Positions 48,689-60,416 of a stretch of DNA of 64,000 bases are shown in pieces (the stretch's first letter is position 1; each line of letters starts with the position of its first letter). The position numbers and the translations under genes are program-made. Below the pieces are notes generated by a model that saw only the letters and a list, made by a program, of their open reading frames with translations, ran no database searches and was not told the DNA's origin. The stretch is from Metarhizium brunneum (taxonomy: Eukaryota; Ascomycota; Sordariomycetes; Hypocreales; Clavicipitaceae): NCBI RefSeq assembly GCF_013426205.1, contig NC_089427.1:2604001-2668000 (forward strand). Direction: 5' to 3'.

Positions 48689-49075
48689 ATGGCTCCCCAA
48701 CATATCACTTTCATCGGCATCGGCAACATGGGCAATGCTCTCGCGCAGACATTGCACAAGGCCGGCCATTCGACGACTATCTTGAACAGAAAAAGGCACC
48801 GTCTCCAAGTCGACAAAGTCATGGAACTCGGAGCCGAATTGGAACAAGACGCCGAGATTGCCATCAGCCGCAGTGGAGGGCCGGTCATGGTCTGCGTGCT
48901 CGACCACGACGCCATCTACAAAGACCCTCGACAGGGTTCCATCGTTTTGCCGGGAAAACAGTCGTCAACCTCACCAACGGCTCCATTGTGCCTTGTATCG
49001 AGCTCCTGAGGAGCCTTCAGAACACGGTGGAAATGGCGGAATTGCCGTTGCAGCGTCCATACTTGCTTCAGTAGT
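48689..49075 (+). pseudogene. decayed NAD(P)-binding oxidoreductase (6PGDH/imine-reductase type)
   Basis: The frame opens MAPQHITFIGIGNMGNAL with a Rossmann GxGxxG turn, then LNRKRHRLQVDKVMELGA and VMVCVLDHDAIYK, as in the NAD-binding domain of 3-hydroxyisobutyrate-dehydrogenase, 6-phosphogluconate-dehydrogenase and imine-reductase-like proteins. Near 48923 and near 48947 single-base shifts are needed to continue the family pattern (TLDRVPSF, then GKTVVNLTNGS), so the gene is broken. A later stretch (GGNGGIAVAASILAS) may correspond to the next strand, and AGLAML near 49250 to the helical domain. The domain is well short of the usual 280-300 residues. Sequencing error could mimic two shifts, but the missing C-terminal half also argues for decay. 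Confidence 0.6.
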
Positions 49076-50779
49076 ACATACGTAGCTAGAAGGACGTAGT
49101 AGACGTGGTACGGAGTACAGAGTTTTAGTTTATCAATTGTGGATATTTCGAGTCCATGTGATGATGACGCTACAAGCTGGAGGCTGACCGTGTGACTTTT
49201 TCTTTTCCTAAACAAGGCGTGGCGTTATTTCCGGATCAACTTGGGCCGGTTTGGCAATGCTTAGCATGATGCTCTTGCCGCTTTTCAAAACCACCTGACC
49301 AGGGCCGCTGCTGCCCTGGACGCCGTGGCTTATTTCACGTCAATGGTCGACTGGAATATTCCGTTTCGATCTGCATTTGGGCAGAGGCCGGGTTCAAAAC
49401 ACGGCATATTCCATGTTGCTGGTACATTTGCGGCCCTGTCTCAACAGCTCGAAATTGCAGATTCGCAAAGAAGAAAAAAAGTTCATTGTGATGATCCGTC
49501 TGGATATCAGGCCCCGGCACCATGTACGCGGGCTACACAGTTCCTCCTGCGCGTGCCGAAACAAGGGTCTTTGGATCTGTGACTCCGTGAGGGAGCGACG
49601 GCTACATGCCAATGCTTGGTGGCCGAGGCAAAAAATAGCTTCTTTGGAATAGCAGCATGTACAATTCTACCCCGGGAGCGCGACATGGCCAGTGGTCCCT
49701 ACGCTGGGGACTCACGTCAAGGCACGCATGGCCGGTACGTCACCAACAATTTGGAAGCTTTTCTCATGGTCGCGGACTATCGACCTGTGTGTGGAGACAC
49801 CAGACTCTGGTTAGCTTGCTGTGCCGATCGCCCTTGGGGCCAAGAGGCTTCGAGAATGGCGGATAGCATCTTGAGCTTCTTTATCCGGAAGAGACCGCAC
49901 ATGGACCCTTTTGGTACCTTGCCCAGGGATGCTCAAAAGCGCACCAAACGGAATTATCTACAAACTACATACGTACATTGTACATGGTTGTCGTTTGCGC
50001 CGATCGCCCGTCGAGTTGGGACGGAGTCGAGGGCGACAAGGGGGCCGTGCCGGTGGGTTGGCCATGCATGATTGTGCTTGTTTGCTTGTTTGCGCCGAGA
50101 AACAAAAGACTTGGAAGAGGCAACATGTCCCAATGCAAGAAGAAAGAAGGAGGGTGCCACACTGTGGGAGAGACGGCGACCTTGGCTCACTTGGGCATCA
50201 TGCCCGACGCGAGGCAACGGATGACTCTTCTCCACTTGCGCCTCAGGGGCGTGGTTCATGGGTAGGGGGTGGTTTGGGAAACGTTTGGCTCGGGAATGGG
50301 ATCATGGTGCGTCTGCTTCAACTGTTATTGCTCTTGTGCAGGATTTGGGCTGGTGCCGCGCGAGTTGGAGGAGCGCATAACGGCAGCAACTTTCATATCC
50401 GGCATCCTTGCATCGCGAAGTATCTGACAAGCGGGAACCTAGTCTGTCCTGCGGATGGCATGAACCACGTGCGCATCGCTCGAGAACATCATCATCAAAC
50501 CGCCGTGCCGAGTTGCGCAAATCACACGGAGCACCATGTTGCAGCCGTGCCGATCACGACCTGGGCCCGTTCCGTCGGCGTTGCGACGTTACGGCCGGCG
50601 CTCCGCTGTCCTGACGTTGATGGACGTGTAGCTAGCAGAACGGGGTGTTTCAGGGTCGGGCTGCAGAGAGTGTTTAATTTTATGCCGAGGCGAGTTGCTA
50701 TTGTGTTTGCCTGGTTGTAGCAGTTCTGGTTTTGTCGTGATACGAGTTTCTGACGTGAATTGCTGGGCGGGCTTTACTT

Positions 50780-50935
50780 TTTCTACTAAATATATACTAA
50801 TATATATCAATATATTAAGGTGTGAATTGTAACGATCATTAGTCAAGTGAAATTACAAGCATGATACGAGTATCGTGCAAGCGTAAAATCTGATAACATA
50901 GTATTGGGCTGTATACTAATATATACTAATATGCA
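50780..50935. repeat. AT-rich tract with TATACTAATAT repeats
   Basis: Variants of TATATACTAATAT recur (about 50790-50815 and 50912-50932) in strongly AT-rich DNA unlike the neighbouring GC-balanced sequence. This could be an old RIP-affected element; there is no diagnostic end or coding remnant. Confidence 0.5.
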
Positions 50936-51050
50936 TTACCCTATCAAGTTACGCAAATCACAAAGCATATCAAAGCCTACACAGTTACGTGTGAGGCACC
51001 ATATCAGAGTGGCGTGAGTACTATTCTTTTTGCTAGTCATAATACGTTAA

Positions 51051-51600
51051 ATGGCTAACCCTATAGTTAGTATAGATAATGTTCCAGCGTCGGTTTACGA
51101 TGGTCATATTCGTCACCAGCGAATACAGCGGGTTCCGTTACATGGCCCTGTAACTGGTGATTTAATCGAGGCAACAGCATTGAATCTAGAGGAAATCGAT
51201 GCCATGCCTGGTAAGTAATACCCTATTCGCCCCTGTAGCTATCGACTTCCTGTGAGTACCTGGCGGGAATCGGGTCGATTTTTGGCTGACTTGCGATTTT
51301 CCTGCTAAGAATTCGGTCATTAGTTTGGATGAAGTACTGAGTATGGAGGCTCGTCCGTTTGCCGCCAGTATCGCGGCAGTTCCCGACACGGCTTCTGGTT
51401 GACCGACTCAATATCACTTGACCTTTCCGAATGGTCCAATTAATGGGGTGAGTGTAGATTTCTGCGATAAATCTGACCTTCTTGCTAACCTATTTTTGAT
51501 AGAGCGCGTCGTTATTATGGTAGATGGTGTTCCTCTATCTCTGCTGCTCTTACCCGGCCCTTATTCTGTCCGGGCTCCAACACCAGTCGAGCCTCCTTGA
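51051..51600 (+). pseudogene. possible decayed multi-exon ORF, unknown family
   Basis: ATG 51051 opens MANPIVSIDNVPASVYDGH and continues to ALNLEEIDAMP, where a consensus donor GTAAGT follows (51211). After CTGAC..CTAAG at about 51309 another protein-like stretch begins (NSVISLDEVLSMEARPFAA...), broken by one TGA (51400-51402). It continues QYHLTFPNGPING to a second donor GTGAGT (51448) with branch CTAAC and acceptor TAGAG, then RVVIMVDGVPLSLLLLPGP and a stop at 51598-51600. The first join is one base out of frame and the TGA interrupts the middle. Splice signals in the right places suggest a once-real gene in decay. No family recognised. Confidence 0.3.
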
Positions 51601-52479
51601 CTCCGGCGAAGCAGACTACCACTGCCGGTGCTTCCTCTTCTTTCAAGGAGAGACAGGCAGGTGTCTTGAATGTTGGCCCTTTATATACTAATTAACAGAG
51701 TAGTTACGCGGCTTAATGACCTTAGGTATTGACGCAACTTGGGTTATCACGACATGGCAATGCGACCTGCAGTCGTTGGCTTTGGCGGATGAACTTGTCC
51801 ACGTATGCCGTATGCATCAAGACATTCTATAATACAGTAGTAGTAACTTTCTCAAACCAATCGTACCATTCCTCCTCCCTACAAAACCGAGTGCCCTTCA
51901 CTTTTCACCACTATTTACACACCACCAGCCGCAGTATATTATAAATGTATGTCTGACCAAATCCCTCCACGTCGCATACAGCATCTGTGTATTCTGGAGA
52001 TAATAAGTCTCCGTTTTCCAATTTCCTCCGACATGCCTTTGCGGCCAAACATGTGCTATAGGGTATGTTGTTTTACGTACGACTAGTCATCTCCAACCGT
52101 ACACCTTTCCGACATAAAATGGCCAACGCAGCAGGCATAATTGGAAGAAAATAGAATCCAGTGCCAACACTCAATCCGTGGCATAATCAAGGCCAGTTCC
52201 CTTGGATTCTGTACATTGGACGAATCCGTGTGTATTGGCAACGTCACAAAATGCCCCACTAGCAAACATGGAATTATGACTCCCTTCTCACTCATCACAA
52301 GAACTTCAAAAGCCTCGTCACCGCTCCACGCCGGCTCACAAAAAAAAAGATAAAAAGATGAATTCGTAACTCACAACATCATATCAAACGTCCCATTCCT
52401 CCTGCGTCGCCAACAATCTGCATCAACAACCCCCAACTCCCAACTCACAAGAAACGACAACACTCGTTCCCTCACCACC

Positions 52480-53478
52480 ATGTCAATACCCATCAGAACC
52501 TCGCACTCTCTGCTCCTCGCCACGGGCGAACCGCCCGCCACAGTCCGCGTCCAAAACATCCAATCCACCATCCAAGGCCCCAGCGACGCCTGGGGGCGAC
52601 AAGACCGCCCCCAGCCCATCTCCGTATCCGTCGCCGTCGGCATGGCCCAGTCCTTCGGGCCAACGTCGACGTCGGACGCCCTCGCCTCCGACACAGTGCA
52701 CTACGGCCTCCTGAGCAAGGCCGTCCTCGCGACGCTCGCACGCCTCGGCGGCGCCCAGGGCACCAGCAGCGGCCGCCAGCTCACGCTGCCAGCCATCCTC
52801 GACACCATATGGACCGACCTCACGGGCGTCGACACGTCCGGCCAGCAGCCCGCCTCGCCCGCCCAGGGCCCGCCGTTCCTGAAGCTCGCGTCCGTGAAGA
52901 GCCTCCAGGTCGGGCTTCGCCTGCCAAAGGCCACGCTGCAAGGGGCCGGCGTGTGCCTGACGGCCACGGCGGCGTTTGCCCGCGGGGCCATGACGGCGCG
53001 CGGCATCAAGCTGGCGCTGTGCGACTTGCGCATCCCCATCCTCATCGGGGTGAATGCCAACGAGAGGCGCGCCAAGCAGGGCGTCGTGGCCAACGTCGAG
53101 GTGGACCGGTTTGACGAGGCCCGCGATTGCTACTGCGCCCTGGAAGACGTGATAGCCAAGGTATGTCGGGAGGACAACCCCCCCTGTGATTCGTTTTTCT
53201 ACCCGCGAAGCCGGTTCTGCTAGCTGACTTGTTTTTGGGGGCCCAAGGCCATGACAGACTCGTCCTTTGAGACAATCGAGGCCCTGCTGGCGGATATGGC
53301 TCTGCGTATCACGACGCACTTGGTTCGGAATCACACGCCGCCGGCGGATGGGGAGGGTTGGCAGCTCGGGATTGCGGTTGAGAAGCCCATTGCTGTGGTG
53401 TTTGCGGATGCTCCGTGTGTGGAGTTGCGCATAAATACAAACGACGTCGTTCCCGGGGAGGACGTGGTTCCGCGGTGA
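52480..53478 (+). CDS. dihydroneopterin aldolase (FolB) domain protein
   Basis: Exons 52480-53160 and 53248-53478; 303 residues. Two FolB-type halves are visible: DAWGRQDRPQPISVSVAVGM with TVHYGLLSK, and a second with ILIGVNANERRAKQGVVANVEVD, TDSSFETIEALLADMALRI and VEKPIAVVFADAPCVEL. The NxxE stretch and the xEKPxA motif are catalytic-pocket features of dihydroneopterin aldolases, which split 7,8-dihydroneopterin to 6-hydroxymethyl-dihydropterin in folate synthesis. In many fungi this activity is part of a trifunctional Fol1 protein. Here the frame stops with no HPPK or DHPS domain, so it is a stand-alone protein whose activity is uncertain. Codon use is strikingly C-rich at third positions in exon 1. 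It is tail-to-tail with the DUF3605 gene. Confidence 0.9.
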
Positions 53479-53823
53479 AAGTATGGTGTGTGAGTAAAGT
53501 AAGTAAAAGATTATAAAAAAAACAGACATAGAAAATTAAAAACTGATTTACATGGCCTGGATGACGACACCGTCGTAGCAGCACATGCATATGCCTAACC
53601 TATGCACAGTCTAAACATGTCTTCTAATGCCGTGGGTATCTATATATTTCGCTTGTTCTAGGGTAATAAATAGCCTAGGTCTCTAGAACGCCTTCCAGTC
53701 CAAATGTTATCAAACATCGCTCTACGGGTTATAATAAATCCTGCTGTGCCCGTTAAACGCCTCCAAAGGACAAACAAAAAGAGCGGCAACCGGCTTTTTT
53801 TTTTTGATAGGCTCTTTGCCATT
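53479..53823. other. shared 3' region of convergent FolB and DUF3605 genes
   Basis: 345 A/T-rich bases between two facing stops, suitable for two poly-A sites. A T run lies at about 53797-53807. No gene. Confidence 0.6.
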
Positions 53824-54582
53824 TTACAAATCGGCCTTTGCAGAGAGGGCCACGTCGCCATTGGTTACCTCGCGGACAAACTCAGGGTCAGGATCATACA
53901 TCATGACGTGGAAGTGTTCCACAGCGTGAATGGACTTGAGCGCAGCCCAATTCCTGAACCACACAACCTGTCAAAGGAAGGGGGGAGTTAGCACCCAGGA
54001 GCGTTATCTGCAGACGCCTGAGCGGGGTTTGGTTTGCTCGACCTTGATACGTACGTTCTCTGCTGGGACCCGTGTTCGGAATGTCCTGGTCACAAACGCG
54101 TCAACCTCTGCTTTCGCCTTGTCGGTCAAGTCACCACTGGTTTGATTGGCCTCAAGCTCAAATTTGGTCCACACAACAAGATGGACGACTCGCTTGTCCA
54201 ATCCGTAGGGCCAGTCGTTCCACAGAATCTTTACGTCTTCTGCGTACTGAAAAGGGTACCCTCGTGACTGGATAGGAGCCTGCCACCGCAATCGTTCTTG
54301 CAGAATGAAGCTAGCAACGCTGCCGTGTTGCTTGGCCAGTCTGAAAGTGAAAGCCTTGTAGCGTCTTAGATCCGAGGGCGTTCTCTGGAAGGCCTCGAGA
54401 CGGTTCTCTCGAACAATCCCGCAGACCTGCTCCCATGTGAGGAGCTTAAAGGCGGAATCTGGCATACCAACAATACGGCGGTCCTTTTCGTTGAGAAGGG
54501 CGAGAAATGGGGGGCACTCAGCAGTCAACTCATGAGGAGGACAGTTGACCTGCCAAAAGGGCATGACATGGAGAGAACCCAT
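53824..54582 (-). CDS. DUF3605 family protein (N-acetylglucosamine-induced protein 1-like)
   Basis: Exons on the minus strand: 54582-54055 and 53967-53824; 223 residues. The sequence matches the fungal DUF3605 family, whose named member is Candida GIG1 (N-acetylglucosamine-induced). Signature stretches: [83 protein letters not shown], and after the intron [20 protein letters not shown] and [17 protein letters not shown]. The intron is GTACGT..TTTGACAG and joins EN|VVWF in frame. ATG 54582 (TCGCCATGG) suits the conserved N-terminus. No membrane segment or signal is present, so it is probably cytosolic. Biochemical function is unknown, and induction by N-acetylglucosamine is known only for the yeast member. 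Confidence 0.93.
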
Positions 54583-55741
54583 GGCGATGAGACTGTCTGT
54601 CTGGACGGGCTGGTATGGGATAGATCTCGAGGCAAAAAGGATGAAGAGTTGAGTGTCGAGGCAAGTTGTCACAACTGTATGTACGGAGAAGACTGTGCTG
54701 TGAAGGGAGGACGTCGGTCCGAGTGGATACGGATGCCCGCCCTGGTTATGCGGATATATGCAACGACGTTAATGCTGATCGTTTCCGCAAATACCGGCCG
54801 AGATTGCTGTGCTGATCAAGGGGGCAATGAGATGAAAATAAGGCTAGGATAAACTGCAGAGAGCAAAAGAGATGCGGTCTGGAGTCATTTATGCCTAGCC
54901 CTTGGGGAGAGAAGCAACTGGCCGAAAACTTCACATGAAGCGACGTCGATGCCGCGATTACGCATCGCTGGACTGTGAACAAAAGATGCCCGACCGAGTC
55001 ATGGCCCGACAACGAGCGCTTGGTGATGGGCAAAGATGCCTCTTTTTGGACAAGCCATGAGACCATCTGCATGCCAACAACATGACGAGAGACATGTTGT
55101 TGTTTGATGGAACGGCCAATGGAGAAGACGGATGCAACGTCGTTCTCGGTCCGCACTAAGGATGACTAAGCCTGACCAGCCAGTGGCCAGTGGCAGTAGT
55201 TCATGCTTCATTTGGCAGAATGTTGGCGTGTTCATGCAGAAGTATGTATAAAAGCAGAATCAATTTTATCAGGAGAGTAACAACTGTACCCCATACAGAA
55301 TACAGATGCCCGCATTCCGCTACGAACAGAAGACGGTCTGCCTACAGGTCTTGGCATTGAGTAGACTAACGTCCTGCCCCTGGCGAGTCCGTGACGTTGG
55401 CACTCGCTGCAAATTCAATATATATCTGTGCTCATTTCATTTACACGACCAGCCTGCATGTTGATGTTGCAGACGGGATCTCATGGCTCTTTTACACGGC
55501 CCAGGCCGGGCGATTTCGACTTGGCCAATGCAGCCCCCACGTGTCCGGGGATCAGCTTCCGGTGAGGTGGCTTCTAGAATCGAGACTGTCAGAACTTATT
55601 AATAGTGGCCCTCAATTAAATGTCACCGAGTACTGAAGTACCTAAGTACTAAGTACGTACTCTACACCCTGTACAAAGTAAGTAGTCGGTACGTGCAACA
55701 AATGCTGCGAATTACCAAGTATTCGGTAGATGAGATGGACG

Positions 55742-57756
55742 TACTCCGTAGTAGTAGGACTACTACTCCGTACACTTGTGAAAATGAGAGGAAGCAGATT
55801 CAGTCTGTCACGGCCTCACTGCAGAATGGACAACGAGCCTCGACGCAACACTTTGATCAAAGGCCGGCCCTGCAATGTACTTAGATGTACTAGTAAGGAC
55901 TCCAGCACTCAGTAACCCCCCCGGGCAACCAAGCCAGCCACCTTGGAGCTCTGGTTGCCAATTTTATTATTCCGCTTCGGCCCCTGAGATGATGGACAGA
56001 TATGGCAAGGCTGGGAGGCGACGCGAGATTATTGATTTAATTCTCGTCTCGAGCGGCAGCAAAAATAGCCTCGTTTTCAATTTCTCTTCGGCCAGGAACG
56101 TCGGAGTGTGCATTTTGCTGCGCCACCGGATCAGTGATAATTGACGCAGTCGAAAAATTGGGGCAGTTGGATGGCTGATGTATGTACGCATTACTGTTTA
56201 GATTGTTCTCATTTCCCCCTGGACGCTCAACTTGTGAGGATAGGGAAACGAGTCCAATCAGGTTTTGAAGCGCTACCATGCAGAGTAGGCTCCCAGGACC
56301 ACAACACCACGACTTGCTTCGCGATTTGGAGTTGCGTACGGAGGAGTTGTTGGGCGAGAAAGACGAAAGTGATCAAGTCAGGGCCTGTGCCTGTGCCTGT
56401 GCCTGTGCAAAATTTTTCTATCCATCGATGGCTTGAAGCTTGCACCGAAGCTAGTCGGGCAGATGGCTTCGAATTTGCAATTTGTTGGGCTTTCGATGGT
56501 TCGAGATGGCGCGCCCAGCATTGGCCGTGCCTTGCAGCGGCGAGTCCGCGAATGTATGTGTGTGCACTCATTCAACCAAGCTAGAGACTCTGCAATACCG
56601 ACCCGACACGATGCTATTTGCACATGTACTGCGATGAACACGATGGCGGCGCATTTCACCAAGATGAACGACGTCGAGTGACTGACTTGCTCTGGGCAGC
56701 CACAGCGTAGATGCACCAGGATAAAGCACATCAATTAATCCATTGGCCAGCATTTGCCCAAGGGCGGCGTGGGGGGTCCCTCCAGAAGGCTGAGCTGCGA
56801 GATGGTATCATCGGGATCAATCGCATCCTGGGCCCGTTTATTCGTTTTATTGCAATGTCGTTTTTGACCCCATGGTGGTGGGGATGGGCGATTAAACAAA
56901 AGCCAGGAAGCTTTAATGAGTCAGATGGCTGGGAAAATTGCGATGTGGCGGGGAAGGAGTAAAAAAAAGCGATAGAAAATAAATTAATATTGCGTTTCTA
57001 GTTTTTTTTCTTCTCGTATTAGCAAGGGGTTCCTGATGGAGCAAACCTGTTTTCAGTCCAGGATGGGCATGGCTCGCCATTGTTAACAAGTACTATTCGA
57101 GTACATGGATACATGTACCTTTAGAATAAACCCTCCCTTCTAGTTAGAATACGGACACGGCTCACCACCTCCATGCCAACCGTGGGAGGTTGGAGAGAGA
57201 TTGCGCCCCTTTTCGTCATTGCCAACGGTGTACTCCGTAAAGGGTCCATTGTCCATGGCCATTGGCTCGAACAATGAAACGATCATCCGGTGCTGGATGT
57301 ACATCATTGTGCTCGTTAGGTTCCCCTTTCTGACGTCAACCTTTTGCCCCTCTTTGCGGCTGCTGAGATTTCTCCAGAGTCGTCGCCCATTGATGCATGC
57401 AAACCGATGGATGCTCCAAAACGAATGTACATGCCACGCTGGAGTAAATACTTAAGTACCCAGTGCCGTCTGGTCTATTGGTCCCCGGTGCTCCTCCAGC
57501 ACTGCTTCAGCACTGCTCCCGCAGTCTGGGAGCAACTTGGAGGCCTGGACGCTGTCGCCAGTTCCCGGTTCCCAGTCGTTGCTGCCGCCGCCTCCCCACA
57601 AAAAGTCTGTTAGTGGATACCTCCAACGCTGAGATGCTGGCAGGCAACCGGGGGGGTAGGGAGGGAACCACAATTGTTGACCAGCAGTGAGTACTGTGTA
57701 CTCGGTACTGACTGTTTGGTTGATTCTGCACCAGCAATGCGTACCGAGTACTCCGT
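55742..57756. repeat. ACGGAGTA/TACTCCGT motif copies upstream of UGP (4)
   Basis: Cores at 55742, 55764, 57231 and 57749. The last lies about 340 bases before the UGP start codon and overlaps the right arm of an inverted repeat GTACTCGGTAC/GTACCGAGTAC. Confidence 0.85.
56383..56406. repeat. GCCTGT hexamer, four perfect copies
   Basis: Four exact tandem GCCTGT units in intergenic DNA. Confidence 0.9.
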
Positions 57757-58094
57757 AAAGAGCGCCAAGTAGGGGCCAGCTGAAGCTCACTGCTCACTTG
57801 GTACTTTCAATACTATCCAGGCCCGACCAGAGTCGAGACTGGAGCTCCAATCTTCAAGTTCTTTAAATAAGTGACCTAGCTCCTCCCCCCCACCTCCCCC
57901 TGCCCCGCCTTCCCTGGCATCACTTATTGTCGACATTTCCAACCTTCATCGTCCTTCATTACTCCTAAACCTCCCATTCACTCTCCAACCGAATTGCTGT
58001 GAAAAGAGTCGGTTTGACAGCTTCCTCCCCCAAACTCTACGAGTGACCTCGAGCCACACCTGATACCCCGAAGCACGAGAACTATACGTACAAA

Positions 58095-60416
58095 ATGGCT
58101 GGCGTAGTAAAGAGCGCTTTACCCTCGCACCTGAAGCCTGATGCGGCCAGCGGCGACGACAATGGCTTCGAGAGACGTCATCATGGCAAGACCCGTAGCC
58201 ACATGGTTAGTAAAGGCTTCTTTTCAGCACTCTTCAGCTTGCGATGCCCTTTCTATCTCGAACACTCCCCGTGTACCGCTCGCTATCCTGGCTCCTGCGT
58301 CTTTGCGTTTGCGACTATCCATCTGCTCCTCTTAATCGGGTCGATTGTTCTCGTGCTGCGGAGACGCAACGCAACGCAACACATCGCATTCACTGCCGTT
58401 GTCTCATGGGAGCTCCCAGCTGCTGTCCCATGAGATTGTTCGAGCTTGTTTGTCCCATCACAACACAGCTGTGTGGCCATGGCTGGACCTGCAGCTCTCA
58501 GGAGCCTGTTTGATTCAGTAGCTTGGAGGGTCCCATGGGCCGCCAAGTTCATCTCGTTGTCGCTGTGCCTCGACAGAAGCAATGGCAGTATTGGACTGTC
58601 CATGATCCTTGCAGAACCAGTTCACTTTTTCATTCGGATGCCCCGACCTTGACGCAAGTTCTTTTATCCTTCCAGCTGGATTTCTGAGCCCTCGATCTTT
58701 TTTCCATATCCGCGCCCACCTTCCTACGAACGGCCTCTACGACCTTTCTCCGACCATGGCTCACATGCTGTCCCAATTTGGCGGAAACCAGCTAACTGAG
58801 TTGCCACAGGCTTTCGAAAACACCTCTACCAATGTTGCCGCTGCTCAGATGCGCAATGCCCTCACCAACCTCGCTGAGACCGTCGAGGACCCTAATGACA
58901 AGAAGGTAATCACTATACCTGCTCACATGTAACGCTGCAGATAGACAGAGCGACGGACTGACCACCACTGCCACGTTTAGCTGTTCGAGACTGAAATGGA
59001 CAACTTCTTTGCTCTTTTCCGCCGCTACTTGAACGACAAGGCCAAGGGCAATGCCGTGTATGTTTTTGCCTCTGGGCTGAATCAAGAGGTAACAAGGAGA
59101 CGGTAAACTGACAAATCCGTGCTAGTGACTGGGATCGCATCGCGCCCCCGGCTCAGGGCCAGGTCGTTGACTACGAGGATCTTGCAAACTCAGAGTCTGT
59201 CAATTTTCTTAGCAAGCTCGCTGTCTTGAAACTCAATGGTGGCCTGGGTACCTCTATGGGCTGTGTCGGCCCCAAGTCCGTCATTGAGGTCCGTGACGGC
59301 ATGTCCTTCCTCGATCTTTCCGTGCGCCAAATCGAGTTCTTGAACCGTACCTACGGTGTCAACGTTCCCTTCATCCTCATGAACTCATTCAACACCAACG
59401 ATGATACTGCCGCCATCATCAAGAAGTACGAGGGCCACAATGTCGATATTCTCACCTTTAATCAGTCCCGATACCCCCGAATTTACAAGGACTCGCTATT
59501 GCCAGTCCCCAAGGAATTCAACTCTCCCATCTCCGAGTGGTACCCTCCCGGCCACGGTGACGTTTTCGAGTCTCTGTACAACTCTGGCATTCTCGAGAAG
59601 TTGCTTGAGCGCGGCATCGAGATTGTTTTCCTGTCCAACGTTGATAACCTGGGAGCCGTCGTTGACCTGCGCATTCTCCAGCACATGGTTGAGACCAAGG
59701 CCGAGTACATTATGGAGTTGACCAACAAGACCAAGGCTGACGTCAAGGGTGGTACCATTATTGACTACGAGGGTTCCGTCCGCCTGCTCGAAATCGCTCA
59801 GGTCCCCAAGGAGCACGTCAACGAGTTCAAGTCCATCAAAAAGTTCAAGTACTTCAACACCAACAACATCTGGCTCAATCTCAAGGCTATTAAACGTGTA
59901 GTTGAGAACGATGAGTTGGAGATGGAGATTATCCCCAACGGCAAGACTATCCCTGGAGACAAGAAAGGAGAGTCTGACATTTCCATTCTGCAACTCGAGA
60001 CGGCTGTTGGTGCCGCCATCCGACACTTCAACAACGCCCACGGCGTCAATGTTCCTCGCAGGCGCTTCTTGCCAGTCAAGACTTGCTCCGACCTGATGCT
60101 CGTCAAGTCGGATCTATACACCCTCAAGCACGGCCAGCTACAGATGAGCGCCGCTCGATTCGGTGACGCTCCCCTCATCAAGCTCGGTGGTGACTTCAAG
60201 AAGGTTTCTGATTTCCAGAAGCATATTCCCTCCATCCCCAAGGTCCTCGAGCTGGACCACCTCACCATTACAGGCGCTGTCAACCTGGGCCGTGGTGTTA
60301 CCTTGAAGGGAACCGTCATTATTGTTGCTACCGAAGGCAGCACCATCGACATCCCCCCTGGTTCCATCCTCGAGAATGTTGTTGTTCAGGGTAGCTTGCG
60401 CTTGCTTGAGCACTAA
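58095..60416 (+). CDS. ugp1: UTP-glucose-1-phosphate uridylyltransferase (UGP)
   Basis: Exons 58095-58205, 58810-58905, 58981-59057, 59126-60416; 524 residues. The enzyme makes UDP-glucose from UTP and glucose-1-phosphate in the cytosol, feeding cell-wall glucan, glycogen and trehalose synthesis. Evidence: nucleotide-binding loop [17 protein letters not shown] (about 130-146), [86 protein letters not shown], and a C-terminal left-handed beta-helix ending [18 protein letters not shown]. The short first exon ([15 protein letters not shown]) is followed by a 604-nt intron, unusually long for this window, ending GCTAACTGAGTTGCCACAG. The start suits the conserved fungal N-terminus. Length matches the family. 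Confidence 0.97.

Larger units (their letters stand above)
49076..52479. other. 3.4 kb gene-poor region with an AT-rich island
   Basis: From 49076 to about 50750 the sequence is GC-balanced with only accidental frames; a 269-codon frame at 49911-50720 begins at a non-ATG codon and is compositionally random. It has one dispersed-motif copy at 49110. From about 50780 to 52080 the sequence turns AT-rich, with repeated TATACTAATAT words and the ORF fragments listed separately. Confidence 0.5.
54583..58094. other. 3.5 kb intergenic region upstream of UGP
   Basis: No gene recognised. It carries four copies of the dispersed motif (55742-57756), a dense run of GTAC words (55620-55700), a GCCTGT hexamer array (56383-56406) and an 11-bp inverted repeat (57698-57751). 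The last 250 bases are C/T-rich and probably include the UGP promoter and leader. Confidence 0.5.

Noticed and set aside
49911..50720. 269-codon frame in the gene-poor block
   Set aside because: Begins at a non-ATG codon, has random-looking composition, and shows no domain or splice context.
52483..53529. 348-codon minus-strand frame over the FolB gene
   Set aside because: Antisense of C-rich coding sequence. The FolB motifs and a correct intron sit on the plus strand.
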